A stretch of DNA of 64,000 nucleotides from Acanthosepion pharaonis. Taxonomy: Eukaryota; Mollusca; Cephalopoda; Sepiida; Sepiidae. This document shows, piece after piece, positions 34,140 through 44,699 of this stretch (position 1 is the first letter of the stretch; each line of letters starts with the position of its first letter). The stretch covers positions 71,001-135,000 of the forward strand of contig CAHIKZ030002025.1 of NCBI GenBank assembly GCA_903632075.3, given 5' to 3'. The notes below the pieces were generated by a model. That model saw only the letters and a program-made list of their open reading frames with translations, made no database searches and was not told the DNA's origin. The translations under genes were made by a program, and so were the position numbers.

Positions 34140-35105
34140 AATCTGTATCAGAGATAGACCCACTACAAATAAAAAATAGACCAATTATTTAAAACTGCAT
34201 TTAAAAAAAAACTTCACAATCCTAGTTTTCACAAGCTGTTAGGCATTACTGTCAGTTTTAGGATATTGATCAAAGAACAAATGGTAAAACAGTTAACAAA
34301 AAAATCCCCAATTTTTAGGCACCAGCTTTGACCATTACCTTCTCCACCAATTTTTTATCTCACTATCACCTCACATGCTGTACATTACAACATATTTGTC
34401 TAATTTAAGTTTGCTATCATAAGACATGTTTCTCCCTGTACACAATGTCAATGTTTAACATTGCTAGTGCACCATTATTTGTGGAAAATATAATATGAGT
34501 GTAAGGAGTGACACTTTTGGAATGGCTTTAATTATTTCCTCAAGAATCTATGGATTTGGTGATGCCATAGAAAGCATGATAAGCTCATATGTGCTAAGAA
34601 CTTTGTCTCAGATGACTGAGATAACATTATACAATAAGTCAGGTGGTAGTAATTTAGTGAGCTTTGTCTACTGAAGGCACTGTGTGTCATGACTAATTAG
34701 TAGTCATTTTACTCTGATGGGAACTGTTTTGTATATTTCATGTCTAATGCTAACAGTTGCTTCCCATCACACATATATTCCAACCTGAGAAAACTTCTTG
34801 TATGAGCCATGTGCCCTCAGGAAGCGAGCAATCATGGCTCTCTACAATTTCCTGTCTTTTGTAGCTCTTAATAAATTTATACTATTACAAGTAAAAATTT
34901 GTTATATTATCTGCTTGTAAAATTCAGCTAAATATCAGATATCACTTATATTAATTTTCTATTAGCTATAAGATCTGATCTACCAATCTCTGCTCCACTT
35001 GTTAATCTTGATAATGCTGCTGGCAAAGAATTTATTCAACTATCTTCAAGCAATTATCCATAGCTGTTTTCTCAGGATGGACTTAATAACTTAGTGAAAG
35101 ACCTC
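34140..35105. other. Mostly unannotated sequence with a LINE-T tail
   Basis: At 34790-34875 the minus strand carries TTAAGAGCTACAAAAGACAG and AATTGTAGAGAGCCATGATT, the extreme 3' end of LINE-T. The rest shows no recognised element. Confidence 0.5.
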
Positions 35106-35109
35106 AGTC

Positions 35110-35480
35110 ACCTTAACAATTCTCCTAAGTTCTTGGGGTCCAAATGAAAAGAAACAAGAAGAACTTATATCTAAAAGAAACTTTTCTAAATGTGCTGAAA
35201 TAAGGAAAATGACTTTACAGCATATTTCAACAAAGATGGATTTTTGGTTTATTGCACTGCTATAAATGGTCTAGAGCAGACATTTGGCATGGCGTACAAT
35301 GCAGATGAATGGAGACTATTTATAGAACAATCTAAAAGAAATCTGAAAGCAGGGTTTCTTCATAATGCTAATACATATGCCTCAATACTTGCTGCTTATT
35401 CATTGCATTCAAAAGAAACATATCAGGAATTGGTAAATGTTCTTGGGAAAATCTGGCAGATTTATAATTCTACTATTCAT
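35110..35480 (+). pseudogene. Fragment of a dispersed mobile-element ORF of unknown class
   Basis: The frame at 35244-35480 reads NADEWRLFIEQSKRNLKAGF then LHNANTYASI, resembling a block (EWRLFIDSS..SLKAVLLHNGN.YPSI) I remember from an ORF present in many copies in invertebrate genomes and annotated there as uncharacterised. An upstream LGS(R/K)KE-like block is near 35135. It ends before the usual cysteine-rich segment. Origin and function unknown. Confidence 0.5.
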
Positions 35481-35484
35481 TGAT

Positions 35485-35645
35485 GCATTGAATATTTCTG
35501 CCACATCTGGTCTGGTGCTTCTGCTATACATCTAGAGATTCGTGACAAAATCCAAAGAAGAATCTGCCTCTTGGGTTCAGTCACTTTCCCATCACCATAA
35601 TGTAACTTCTCTGGGCTTTTTCTATAAATAATTTTTTCATAAAAT
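35485..35645 (+). pseudogene. LINE-J 3' fragment
   Basis: Reads YFCHIWSGAS...IHLEIRDKIQRR, the C-terminal linker after the RT of LINE-J. About 160 bp. Confidence 0.6.
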
Positions 35646-35744
35646 ATATAAGTAAGACTGGCATGTAAATATAGAATTAGATGACATAAATGGAAAAAGA
35701 AACAGCAATTATGCAACATCAAACCTTGTCAGTACTTAGATAGG

Positions 35745-36340
35745 TTTGGTTTGGTTGGTTTGTTTTGTTTTACAGTATATCAACCTCAATGGGTCATTTA
35801 ATGATGACAACATTTTTTTTTTTGCTGGTAATATTTTTGTTTCGTCAAAAATCTATTTCTGTTAATATTTTTTTCCTCAAAAATATATAGCTGGTAATAT
35901 TATTTTTCAAAAACGTACAGCTGGTAATATTATTTTTTCAAAAATGTATAGCTGATAATAGTTTTTTCAAAAACATATTGCTGGTAACATTTTTTTTTTC
36001 TTCAAAAATTTATTTCTGGTAATAAATTTTTACAACGTATTTCTGGTATTAAAACCTATTTTTACACTTTTATAATGCCTTCTACCTCAGTTTCTGGGTT
36101 AACTACTTGCCCATAGCTGGGACCCTAACAGGTGCTACCACCCTGGGTCAGGGTGGACCTGGGAACACCAGCAATTGAGAGGAAGTTCCATGCTCCTCAA
36201 AGCCTCCTGATCAGAGGCCTTGCTGTTGGACGTAGTTTATCGTTTTACCCTGGACACAGATGTAGTTTATCACCATACCTAGGCTCTTATCCCCTCTGCA
36301 GAGGTGCAGTTGGCGTATTTTACAGCCCCAGTTGACAGAG
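35745..36340 (+). repeat. Repeat W with internal ~35-bp minisatellite
   Basis: 35765-35805 is an inverted SINE-B tail (ACAGTATATCAACCTCAATGGG). 35822-36045 holds about seven units of GCTGGTAATATTTTT plus TTCAAAAAT. 36130-36245 matches 47028-47160 (CCTGATCAGAGGCCTTGCTG, GGACGTAGTTTATC). Class unknown. Confidence 0.65.
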
Positions 36341-36712
36341 CTGTACTTAGATAGGAGAATACTTGTGAATGCCACATGCTGTATGCTCATGGAATTTCCA
36401 ACTGAGTTGATAAAACTGATTAGCCTGGGAGTGTAATTCCTTTGAAGAGAAGAAAATCTAGATTTTATATCTCCACTGCCTTGCAGCCATGCCCAATCAT
36501 AGGAAAGGCTTTGACAATAAAACCTCCAGATAAATATAGAGTTGGTGTACCTAACAGAGTTTATGGCTGTTTTTAGATATCTCCTAGCAGTTCCTGTAAC
36601 ATCACTGGAGCCATCAATATAAGTACTTGCTTTTCCATTGAATAATTTTCTCTAGATGGAGAAGAAATCAACAGTCTACTGACAATGGATTCTGCAACTG
36701 AAATATGTGAGT

Positions 36713-37311
36713 TACCCCACTTTGATATCTGTCTATATCTCTGAAATGAGGTATTATGATTACTTACATTATTCAGAATGTTATCCTCATCTTCATTGCC
36801 ATATTCACAATGTTTTGGCTGTTTTATGCTCCGGCCTTCCTCAGGTGATTGGAATTTTGAACTGAACCCTTTATTCATTGACCAGGGTAGATTGTTCTAG
36901 TTCCACGCGCCATGCCTCTTCTGGATGTCTCAGATATTTCCATTTGACTCAACTCACCAAATCTTTGGTTCACCACTGCTTTAGCCTGGTATCGAACTCA
37001 CAACTCCTTGGGTCTAGTCACTGGAATCAGTGGATAAAGGTGTTGGTTAGATCCAGTAACTAGACTTAAAGAGTTCAGTACCAGGCTACAGCAGTGGTGA
37101 ACCAAAACTTTGAGAGTTGAGTTAAAGGGAAATAACTGAGACATCTGGAAGAGGTATGGCACGTGGAACTAGAACAATCTACCCTGGTGGACGAAATAAA
37201 GAGTTCAGTTCGAAATTCCAGTCACCTGAAGAAGTGTACAAGAGCCATAACATTGTGAATATGGCAATGAAGATGAGGATAACAGTCTAAATAATGTAAG
37301 TACCCCACTTT
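36713..37311. mobile_element. Inverted SINE-A pair inside one 11-bp target-site duplication
   Basis: TACCCCACTTT occurs at 36713-36723 and 37301-37311. Between them is a nearly full reverse SINE-A (tail at 36724, head edge near 37015, box B TGAGTTCGATACC) and a full plus-strand SINE-A (box A-like AGTGGATAAAGG at 37028, tail GATAACAGTCTAAATAATGTAAG ending 37300, truncated here). Arms are about 275 bp with a spacer near 26 bp. Hairpin motifs lie at 36818-36848 and, degraded, 37223-37255. The single TSD implies one integration event. Confidence 0.88.
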
Positions 37312-37314
37312 ACT

Positions 37315-37785
37315 AAAAGAACTGGTGCTAGGGAATACTCCTTAAACCTATGAATAGGAAATTATATTCTCACCTATCCTCGTACAACTCCAGCTGTAAG
37401 ACGTAGTTGCATGTGGTAAAAATGTGTCCCCCATTAAAGAATGTTCACTTTACATTCAGTTACTTTTCTCTTGGACTTCATTCATACAAACATTCTCTAG
37501 TTTAAATGTTTTCTTCTTTATTGTCTATGTATAATTTAGTTAATACATGCATTCTTGTTTCTTTTATATACTGTTTTGTGTTATAAATTTATTATTTGGA
37601 CTCATATCTGAGTCGTCAATAACTGTAATGGGGAAAATATACCAGTGGATACATGTAAATTTTTCCATAAAATAATAAAAAAATAATTTCTAGACTTAAA
37701 GCAGGTTTTGTGACTGTTTTTAATGTCAATTTTCGTCATCCAAAATTAGACATAGTTGATATCTGCTGGCTGAAATAAATAAATT
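37315..37785. other. Unannotated sequence
   Basis: No recognised element. Confidence 0.4.
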
Positions 37786-37789
37786 CTTC

Positions 37790-38050
37790 TATGGCTGTGA
37801 ATGCTAGACAATTTCTCCACAAATTAAAAGGAGATTAGAAGCAACAGAGATGTGGTTCTACAGAAGGATGCTGAGAATACCATGGATGGAATATACAAGC
37901 AACAATGAAGTCTTAAGAAAAATGGACACAAAAAAGGGCAGTGGGAGGGATAGTATGGATACCATTACACAAATCTACAAGGGATAGGAAGTTGTGGAAG
38001 GCCATGTTTGGAAGGGAAATCACACATAAAAGAAGATAGAATGAATGCGT
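37790..38050 (+). pseudogene. LINE-T 3' fragment
   Basis: Reads RRLEATEMWFYRRMLRIPWM then EYTSNNEVLRKMDTKKG, the best-preserved copy of this block in the window, then jumps by deletion to the KGXRKLWKAMFG tail. Confidence 0.8.
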
Positions 38051-38083
38051 CAGCTAAGAACACTTTATGAAATATTCAACTGA

Positions 38084-38377
38084 GTGTTTGTAAGCATCAT
38101 GGGGTTGATAAACCGATTGGCTACCCTCACAAGACAAGTGCCTGTCAAGGTGGAATCCATGTTTTTAAAAGAATATGAAATTCCTGAAGATAACAAAATC
38201 TCAGTCAATTTTTCCAGTACAGTAACAAGAGGCAAGAAGAGATATTACTTTATTATTGCTACTGTATGCCTTGCGGATATTGTGTCCATAAAAACGGAAC
38301 AGAAATTAACCAAGCATAAAACACCAGACGTTAGTATAACAAAAGAAAGTGACACCACAAGTAAATGTCTCCAGTGA
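38084..38377 (+). CDS. Hypothetical 97-residue open frame, doubtful
   Basis: The residue composition is more protein-like than other frames here (EIPEDNKISVNFSSTV, RGKKRYYFIIATV), without low complexity. I recognise no domain, and there is no clear promoter, splice site or neighbouring exon. It follows directly on a LINE-T fragment, so an origin from another dead element is as likely as a host exon. Confidence 0.15.
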   Translation: MFVSIMGLINRLATLTRQVPVKVESMFLKEYEIPEDNKISVNFSSTVTRGKKRYYFIIATVCLADIVSIKTEQKLTKHKTPDVSITKESDTTSKCLQ

Positions 38378-38503
38378 TTGAAAATGAAAATGAAAATAAA
38401 AAGAATGGGGTAGAAACCTTTGCTCAGTTACCATGCTAGATTCTCATGTAAAAAAATAATGGTGTATAATGGTTATAAGTATAGTTATGATGTACCTAAT
38501 ATC

Positions 38504-39836
38504 CAGTGGCGTAGCCGGGGGGGGCGAGGGGGCGGACCGCCCCGGGTGCCAGCACAGCCGGGGTGACGCAATGTCACCCTCAACAAAATTTTTCAACCAG
38601 GCTAAGGTGCCAAAAATAATCTGAAAACAGTGGTGGAGACACAGGGTTTCGCAGGCAGGCATATGACTCCCCAGAAATAATTTATGGACCCTACCCAGTT
38701 TTGTCCCCCCGTCAGAAATTTTCTAATAAATTGTTGGGAAATTTGTGAGTAGGAACAATAGCAATGTTTTCAGCTTTCATGTGTTTCAGTTGCTACAATC
38801 TTGGTTACTAACAAGAGACATTGTTGTAACATTTTATCGGATGATATGGTGTTTTAACTCTGCATCATTAATAACAACAAAGCGAAATACGAAGCCAAAA
38901 GTGAAACAATTTCAGTCTTGCCTGTGTATCAATTCGCTGAGATACAATTTTCCATTGAGTGAGCGATATACTTTTGAATATATCTACTAGTGTTGGGACG
39001 ATTAATCGGAATTGAGAATTGGAAAAATCGGAAATTTTCAGGGTATCGGAAACAGTATCGGAATCAGAAAAATTTGTGCCTATTTTCCGATTCCAAAAAG
39101 GATTCTTTTAAACTTTTAACTTAATTTTCCATTTTTGGTACTAATGATAAATATTTATTGTTTTTAAATTATCACTAAAACTAAAATCATAATAACATCA
39201 AAATACGATGTAAATTTATTTTACTTGTATAAAGAAAAACAAAAAAATAAACTTTGCATAAATTCTCTAGGTAACCTTTAAAAGAATGCAGTTGATTTAC
39301 TATGTTCCAAAAAATGCTTAAAAATTAAATAGAACATTTTTGTCAAGAAAAATACTTTCAAACATCATTGATATGGTACCCAGAAAATGATGCAATGGAA
39401 AATTGGACATCGGAAAATTAGCAAGAGAAAATTACGTCAACCATGAGCCAGTCGAGACTGTCGGATCTGGCTGTGCTGTCCATTGAAAATGAGCTTACAA
39501 GACAAACAGATTTTGACGATGTCATTGACCAGTTTGCCACAATGAAAACAAGAAAACATTCATTCTAAGACCATAGTATCAAATGTCATTCTTTTGTGTA
39601 TTGCATTGTATTTAGTTGTTCTGAAAGTGAATTTTGATTTGAACTGATTATTTTGTGGTATTGTTTTTGTCTTGGATCATACATGTAAACAGTAACGTAC
39701 CGGTCAGTAGAGTAAAGTAGAGGTAGAGCATGTATGAAAATTTAGCTACAGCTAACCATTCAGCATAGGGTGAATCGGGGTCATTGGACATTTGAGCGGA
39801 CCGCCCCGGGTGACGTTTACACTAGCTACGCCACTG
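38504..39836 (+). mobile_element. hAT-type DNA transposon relic, complete ends and 8-bp TSD
   Basis: Terminal inverted repeats CAGTGGCGTAGC (38504-38515) and GCTACGCCACTG (39825-39836), flanked by CTAATATC at 38496-38503 and 39837-39844: an 8-bp TSD is the hAT signature. Subterminal GCGGACCGCCCCGGG is present at both ends, in the same orientation, in otherwise AT-rich DNA. Total 1333 bp, so most of the transposase is deleted. A second hAT-like end (AGTGTTGGGACGATTAATCG) at 38991 hints at a nested insertion. Confidence 0.9.
39443..39568 (+). pseudogene. hAT transposase C-terminal dimerisation segment
   Basis: Frame reads SRLSDLAVLSIENELTRQTD, then FDDVIDQFATMK and a stop, matching the conserved C-terminal end of hAT transposases (RLSNLA.LSIE.E....DFD..ID.FA). 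Only this last block of the catalytic/dimerisation domain remains. Confidence 0.8.
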
Positions 39837-39914
39837 CTAATATCATAAGGTTATATCATAACTATGGACCTTATGATATAAGGTATAATTTGAAAGATAT
39901 ATACTATAGTATAT

Positions 39915-40605
39915 ATATAGGCACAATGTAGTGTCTTAGAATAAAGTAATTTTTAAAGTGTTCCATTGTATACTGTATACAGATAAAATGATAGGCCCCG
40001 TTTCAAGTTTTAGCAAAAAAACATCTTTAAGTTGTCAGGAAGACTTTGGTATTCAAATAAAATAAAAGGTCCAATCTAGAGTCTTAGAAAAATACTCTTT
40101 GAATTGACACAAAGACTTTGGTATCTGTCTATATTTCTAAATTTCTGTATTATGTACACTATTTACATTATTCGGACTATTGTCCTCATGTTTGTCGCCA
40201 TATTTATTATAACGAGGACACATGGCATAGTGGATAAAGGTGTTAGTTAGATCCAGTGACAGGATCCAATGAGTGTGAGTTCAATACCTAGTTAAGGTGG
40301 TGGAGAACTTGGAGAGGGGAATTAACAAGAGATAACTGATAACTGACATTCATTAGACATGGCACATGGAACTAGAACAGTCTACCCCAGTGAGCGAAAT
40401 AAAGGGTTCAGTTCAACATTCCAACCACCTACGAAGGCCAGAGCATACAATGCCCGAAAAATTTGTAATAAATATGGCAACAAAGATGAAGAGAATAGTT
40501 TGAATAATGGAAATAAAGACTTTAGTATCCAGATAAAATAATAGGTCCAATCTCGAGTCTTTGAAAAAATAGCCTTCAAATTGTCACAAAGACTTCAGTA
40601 TCAAT
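39915..40605 (+). repeat. ~72-bp minisatellite split by a SINE
   Basis: Units near 39985, 40057 and 40530 share ATAAAATAATAGGTCCAATC, AGTCTTAGAAAAATA and CAAAGACTTTGGTAT blocks; a more diverged unit may precede at 39920. The inverted SINE-A insertion at 40126-40514 lies between units two and three. Confidence 0.75.
40111..40529 (+). mobile_element. Composite SINE-A: inverted tail plus full copy, with 15-bp TSD
   Basis: AAAGACTTTGGTATC (40111-40125) and AAAGACTTTAGTATC (40515-40529) match at 14 of 15 positions. Inside, 40126-40213 is a reverse-strand SINE-A tail and 40214-40514 a plus-strand SINE with box A TGGCATAGTGGATAAAG, box B GTGAGTTCAATACC and degraded hairpin CCTACGAAGGCC...GCCCGAAAAA. 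The TSD also resembles the minisatellite period, so it should be read with that in mind. Confidence 0.8.
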
Positions 40606-40644
40606 TCCCTACTGAAAGGTTAGATTCCCTTAAAAAGAACCATG

Positions 40645-40955
40645 TACAAAGTAAAAGGTTCCAGACTCAAATATAAATGATTAATATTTACATATTCATG
40701 AACCATGTCAATGCTTACAGACTCAGGAATGAATAACTGGTACTTACCTCACCATGAACAAAACTCAAACATCAATATTTACCTACCCGAGAATCAGATA
40801 AATGGTTACAGACTCAGATATGAATGAAAACAATAAATGCTTACAAATTCTAATATAAACAATGAATATTTATATATCCCCCCCCAATCAATTAAAGGTG
40901 TCTAGGTTCAAATATAAATGACCAATATTTACCTACTCCTGAACACAGTAAATAC
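40645..40955 (+). repeat. ~56-bp minisatellite, block 1
   Basis: About five diverged units of the form GCTTACAGACTCAAATATAA plus ATGACCAATATTTACCTA plus CTGAACCAAGTAAAT. Same family as 42665-43110. Confidence 0.75.
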
Positions 40956-40964
40956 AGAGGTAAG

Positions 40965-42020
40965 TTCCAATACCCATTGGGTTTATTATATTCATTTATG
41001 TGCAAATACACTTGGGAAAGTTATGAATTGACCACTTCTCCTCCAAGCTAGTTAGTAAGACTTTTAACACAAAACCATTATTATTTCCAAAGAAAAAAGA
41101 ATTCTTACAATCTAAAAATTATTTTTGTGCTTTAAATAACCTGCAAAGGGTTGATAAGCCATAAAAAATGAAGGAATCAAACTGCATTCTTATTGGAGTT
41201 TATGCTTATTTTCCAAACATGGTCAAAGCACTTTGGCTCCATTCAAAAACAGGGCTATTGAAGATAGGACTGTTTTTTTTTATTTTTTATTAAGAGTGCT
41301 TCTGACATTTTCTAATGTGTTATTTTACAAACTAGATGTTCTTAATATGTCTGTTGGTGACAAAGAATTTTTTATACGTCCAAATTACTTTCAATTGGAC
41401 TTTTTCTTTTTTTTAATTCTGTTTGTTTTAAGGTTTATTGTATGATCACTGAAGTTAAGCAATGTTGAGATTGATCAGTGCCTAGATGGGTAACCAATTG
41501 GGTATACCAGGTGCTGTAAGCTTTTATGTGCAGGTGGTGTAATGGATAATGAGTCAGAAAGCTGAGTTCCAAATTCATTTGGGTTTATTATATTCACTTG
41601 TGCACAAATAACCTTGGAAAAGCTATGAATCCACCTCTTTTTCCCCCAGCTATAGGTTAATTAGTAATACTTGTATCACTAAATCATTATTATCTATAAT
41701 ACTCTTTGAATTTGAAAAAAAATTCTTGCAATCTAAACATATTTTCTGGCTTTAAATAACTTGCAAAGGGTTGATAAGCCATAGAAAATGAATGATTCGG
41801 TCAATCTTCATTATTATTGGAGTTTATGCTTATTTTCCGAACACAGTCAAAGCACTTTGGCTTCATTCAAAAAAAGGGGTATGTTAAGATAGGACTGTTG
41901 ATTTTTATCAGGAGTGCTTCTAATATTTTCTAATGTTTTTTTTTTTTACAAACTAAATGTTATTACTTTCAATTGTACTTTTTCTTTTTTTATTCTTTTT
42001 GAAACACTAATAAATTTTGA
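40965..42020 (+). repeat. Tandem segmental duplication (period ~600-624 bp) carrying SINE-B
   Basis: 40979-41440 and 41581-42020 align by eye: each has GGGTTTATTATATTCA, a SINE-B body ending CAAAGGGTTGATAAGCCATA, then GTTTATGCTTATTTTCC and CAAAGCACTTTGGCT. Offsets are 602 bp at the left and 624 bp at the right. The first copy lacks the 5S and tRNA-like head. Confidence 0.8.
41441..41790 (+). mobile_element. 5S rRNA-tRNA composite SINE (SINE-B full-length)
   Basis: 41443-41523 resembles the 3' two-thirds of 5S rRNA: TGATCACTGAAGTTAAGCAA (box A region), GTGCCTAGATGGGTAACC (box C region) and CAGGTGCTGTAAGCTTTT (3' end). It runs directly into a tRNA-like part, GGTGGTGTAATGGATAATG (box A) and GAGTTCCAAATTC (box B), then the SINE-B body and tail. 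Composite 5S+tRNA SINEs are known in some animals; adjacency by chance is the alternative. Confidence 0.65.
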
Positions 42021-42239
42021 GGGTTCTTGTTTGGATTCTGTATATACTTATCTTTATTACAGATTAAATGACATGATCAATCTATTACTATTTTAACAAA
42101 GTAATTTATGCACATTTGGCCTAATTGTTAACAGCACAAAAATCGATTTGGCAAAAGTTCTCATTCTAGCTGAGGTAGTGTTATAATGGAAAACACCTAT
42201 TCTATTGTTAATAGACTCTCTCTCACCTATAATAAGTAG

Positions 42240-42440
42240 GAGTAGTAGCAGTTGCTGAGGCAGCAGGGATTTGGTCAGTCAGTCGATGTTGGACGACCGT
42301 TAGTCGGATATTAAAGTATCAACGACCACAACTAGATTACTGCGTCATTACCTATTATATTAAGTTCCTAACGTTTTGTACGTCGGACCTATTTTAGGAC
42401 CGACTTAGTACAAATACAAACCTCCACTGTGAAACCACTA
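42240..42440 (-). repeat. Retroelement-like end with hairpin
   Basis: 42382-42404 is GTCGGACCTA...TAGGACCGAC, a 10-bp hairpin of the CTNAGT-stem-GAC type, with AACGTTAGG beside it on the minus strand. Resembles the hairpin-plus-AAACGTT ends of the SINE-A class, but the family is unknown. Confidence 0.35.
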
Positions 42441-42660
42441 CATAACAGGTAGTTTGTATTCATTTTGCACTATTACCCTTGGAAAAGGTATAAATAGGTC
42501 AAGTAGAAGGTTATTTCCTACTGTGAGTAGCCAAAACTCTTTGTCATTACTTGGAGAGAAAATGGGTGCCATCATGTAACTCATACAATCTAAAAATATT
42601 TTTTGGCATTAAATAATCTACAATGGGATGATAAGCTGTAGAAAAATCCCCAAAATGCTT
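42440..42660 (+). mobile_element. SINE-B, partial diverged copy
   Basis: Body blocks GTATTCATTTTGCAC, CTTGGAAAAGGTATAAATAGG and final ATCTACAATGGGATGATAAGC match SINE-B copies at 41581-41790 and 44700-45000. Confidence 0.6.
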
Positions 42661-42664
42661 CTAA

Positions 42665-43110
42665 GCTAAAATACAAATGCCCAATACTTACCTCTCTTTG
42701 AACCAAGTCAATACTTATAGACTCAGATATGAATAGCTGGTATTTACCTCTCCCTGAACCAAGTAAATACTTATTGACTCAAATTGATCAATAATTACCT
42801 ATTCTTGAACCAAGTAAATGCTTCTAGACTCAGATATAAATGATCAATATTCATCTCCAAGCCATGTAAATGATTACAGACCCAAATATAAATCACCAAT
42901 ATTTACCTATCCCATTAATCATGCAAATTCTTATAATATCATATATCAATGACCAATATTTACCTATCCCCAAGCCAAGTAGATGCTTATTGACTCAAAC
43001 TTAAATGACTAATATTTACATATTCATGAACCAAGTCAATGCTTACATATTCAGTCATGAATAAACTCTCCATGAACAAAGTAAATGCTTATAGACTCAA
43101 ATATGAATAA
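42665..43110 (+). repeat. ~56-bp minisatellite, block 2
   Basis: About eight diverged units containing TATAGACTCAGATATGAAT, CCAATATTTACCTATCCC and AACCAAGTAAATGCTT. Probably the same ancestral array as 40645-40955, split by the SINE-bearing duplication. Confidence 0.75.
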
Positions 43111-43114
43111 CCAA

Positions 43115-44085
43115 TAATTATGAAATACTGAAATGTAATAATTAAAAAAATCAGTAAGCCCAACTAATTTTAGTATTATTGCCATAGAGTCAATTATCCC
43201 TAACAATTCATCCCTGCTCATTGCACTAAAGGGTCACATTTAAGGACATCACCTGATGTTTGTTGCAATAGTTGAGTTGAGCAAGTCATTTATAGATGTT
43301 TCACCATTAACTGCAATTTGAGTGGGCGTAGTGTCTGCATTGGATGTGTGTTTTGCATAGCAGTTATATGTGCAAAAAGGGGATTAACTAATGTCAAGTT
43401 CAATCTCCAGCCAAAGTCAAATAATGCGGTCAAATTTGTCCTGAAAATAACTCCTGCTTTGAAGAATTTCTTACAAGCAAAATCTATGCATCATTTCATT
43501 CAACGTTAATAAGAAAAAAAAAAACAAAAAAAAAAGATTCCAATTCCTTAAACTAATTTTCAAGAAAATTTACGAGTTCAATTATCTAAAATTACTTTGG
43601 GAATTTTAGTTTCCTCTGACACCTAGATCATCTTGACTTTTTCGTTAGCTTTTTGGCTCATTTAGAATGAATTATGCTTAATTGAATACAACCTACCAGG
43701 ATAGCTTGGCAACCATCTTGATGATGTCATAACTCCCACACACACCACTGTAAATTTGTAAACATCACATTTTTAAAATGAAATATATAACAAAAAAATG
43801 AAATATATAACAAAAAAAATATTTGAAAATCCTATGTAAATAAATCTCTCTCTGCTCTTAGAAAAATATAGCAGATAATCCCCTTAATCCTTTAAATCTG
43901 AAAATCCCTGTGATAAAATGAATTTAAGAAATAGGAAAACATTTTGTAGTGGTCATTTTTTTTCATTTGAATAGATTACAGTTAAACTTAAGACTTCACA
44001 AAAGAGAATACTGATTTTTTATGTTGAAGTGAAATTTTCAAAAAAACCTGTTACATTTCTATAGATATATGTAGGAGAAACAGTT
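43115..44085. other. Unannotated sequence
   Basis: No recognised element or gene; the 63-residue frame at 43318-43509 has no domain signature. Confidence 0.45.
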
Positions 44086-44089
44086 TGTC

Positions 44090-44215
44090 TACTGCAGAAA
44101 GAAATGGCAACCTACCAGGAAAAAATCTGCCTCGTCAGTCATGTATTGAAAGATACATGATTGGCTAAGCGTGTATCACGCATGGCACATAATTGACTGA
44201 TTGGTGGGCACAATC
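44090..44215 (-). repeat. Repeat Z, reverse copy
   Basis: Reverse complement of the 12010-12115 block, including the GCGTGATACACGC segment and the TGTATC...GATACA hairpin. Confidence 0.75.
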
Positions 44216-44219
44216 TAAA

Positions 44220-44600
44220 CAACATAAGATACATGGATGACATTATGTTTATGGCAGACACAGGAACTCCAAGACAAGGTTGTAAAGAGAAGTGAGAAGA
44301 AAGGATTAAGCATCATTTAGCAGAAGAGAGAGAGAGTATTGTTGGCAGCATGAGAAAGAGAAAAAGATGTGAGCAAGAATTAGAGATGTCAATAACAAAC
44401 AGGTCATTTAAATATCTGAGAAACGTTATAACAGCTGACAAAAAATGTGACACAGAAATCAAAAGGTTCATTGGAATAGAAAAATATGCCTTTCAAAAAC
44501 TAAAGAAAGTATTAGGAAACAGGAAATTTTCATTAGGAAAACATAAAAGGATGATGGACTGCTATTTGATATCAATCATCCTATATATGTAAAAAAGAAG
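44220..44600 (+). pseudogene. LINE-T RT fragment with decayed catalytic box
   Basis: 44227-44260 reads YMDDIMFMAD, the RT Y(A/M)DD box. The frame at 44350-44592 reads FKYLRNVITADKKCDTEIKR, then AFQKLKKVLGNRKFS and MMDCYLISIILY, the thumb region. A frame change separates the two. This is the most upstream portion of LINE-T in the window. Confidence 0.8.
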
Positions 44601-44699
44601 TATTTTAACAGCTTCTTCCCAGGAGGGTGCTTCTCTGATCATTAGATTCATAATGTCTTCCAGTCTAGAGTTAACCATTATCTTTCCTACATATTGCAA

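Noticed and set aside
40214..40290. A tRNA gene
   Set aside because: Boxes A and B are those of a SINE head; no acceptor stem or complete cloverleaf, and the same head recurs with SINE bodies.
41441..41525. A functional 5S rRNA gene
   Set aside because: The 5' third is missing, substitutions are many and it continues directly into a SINE.
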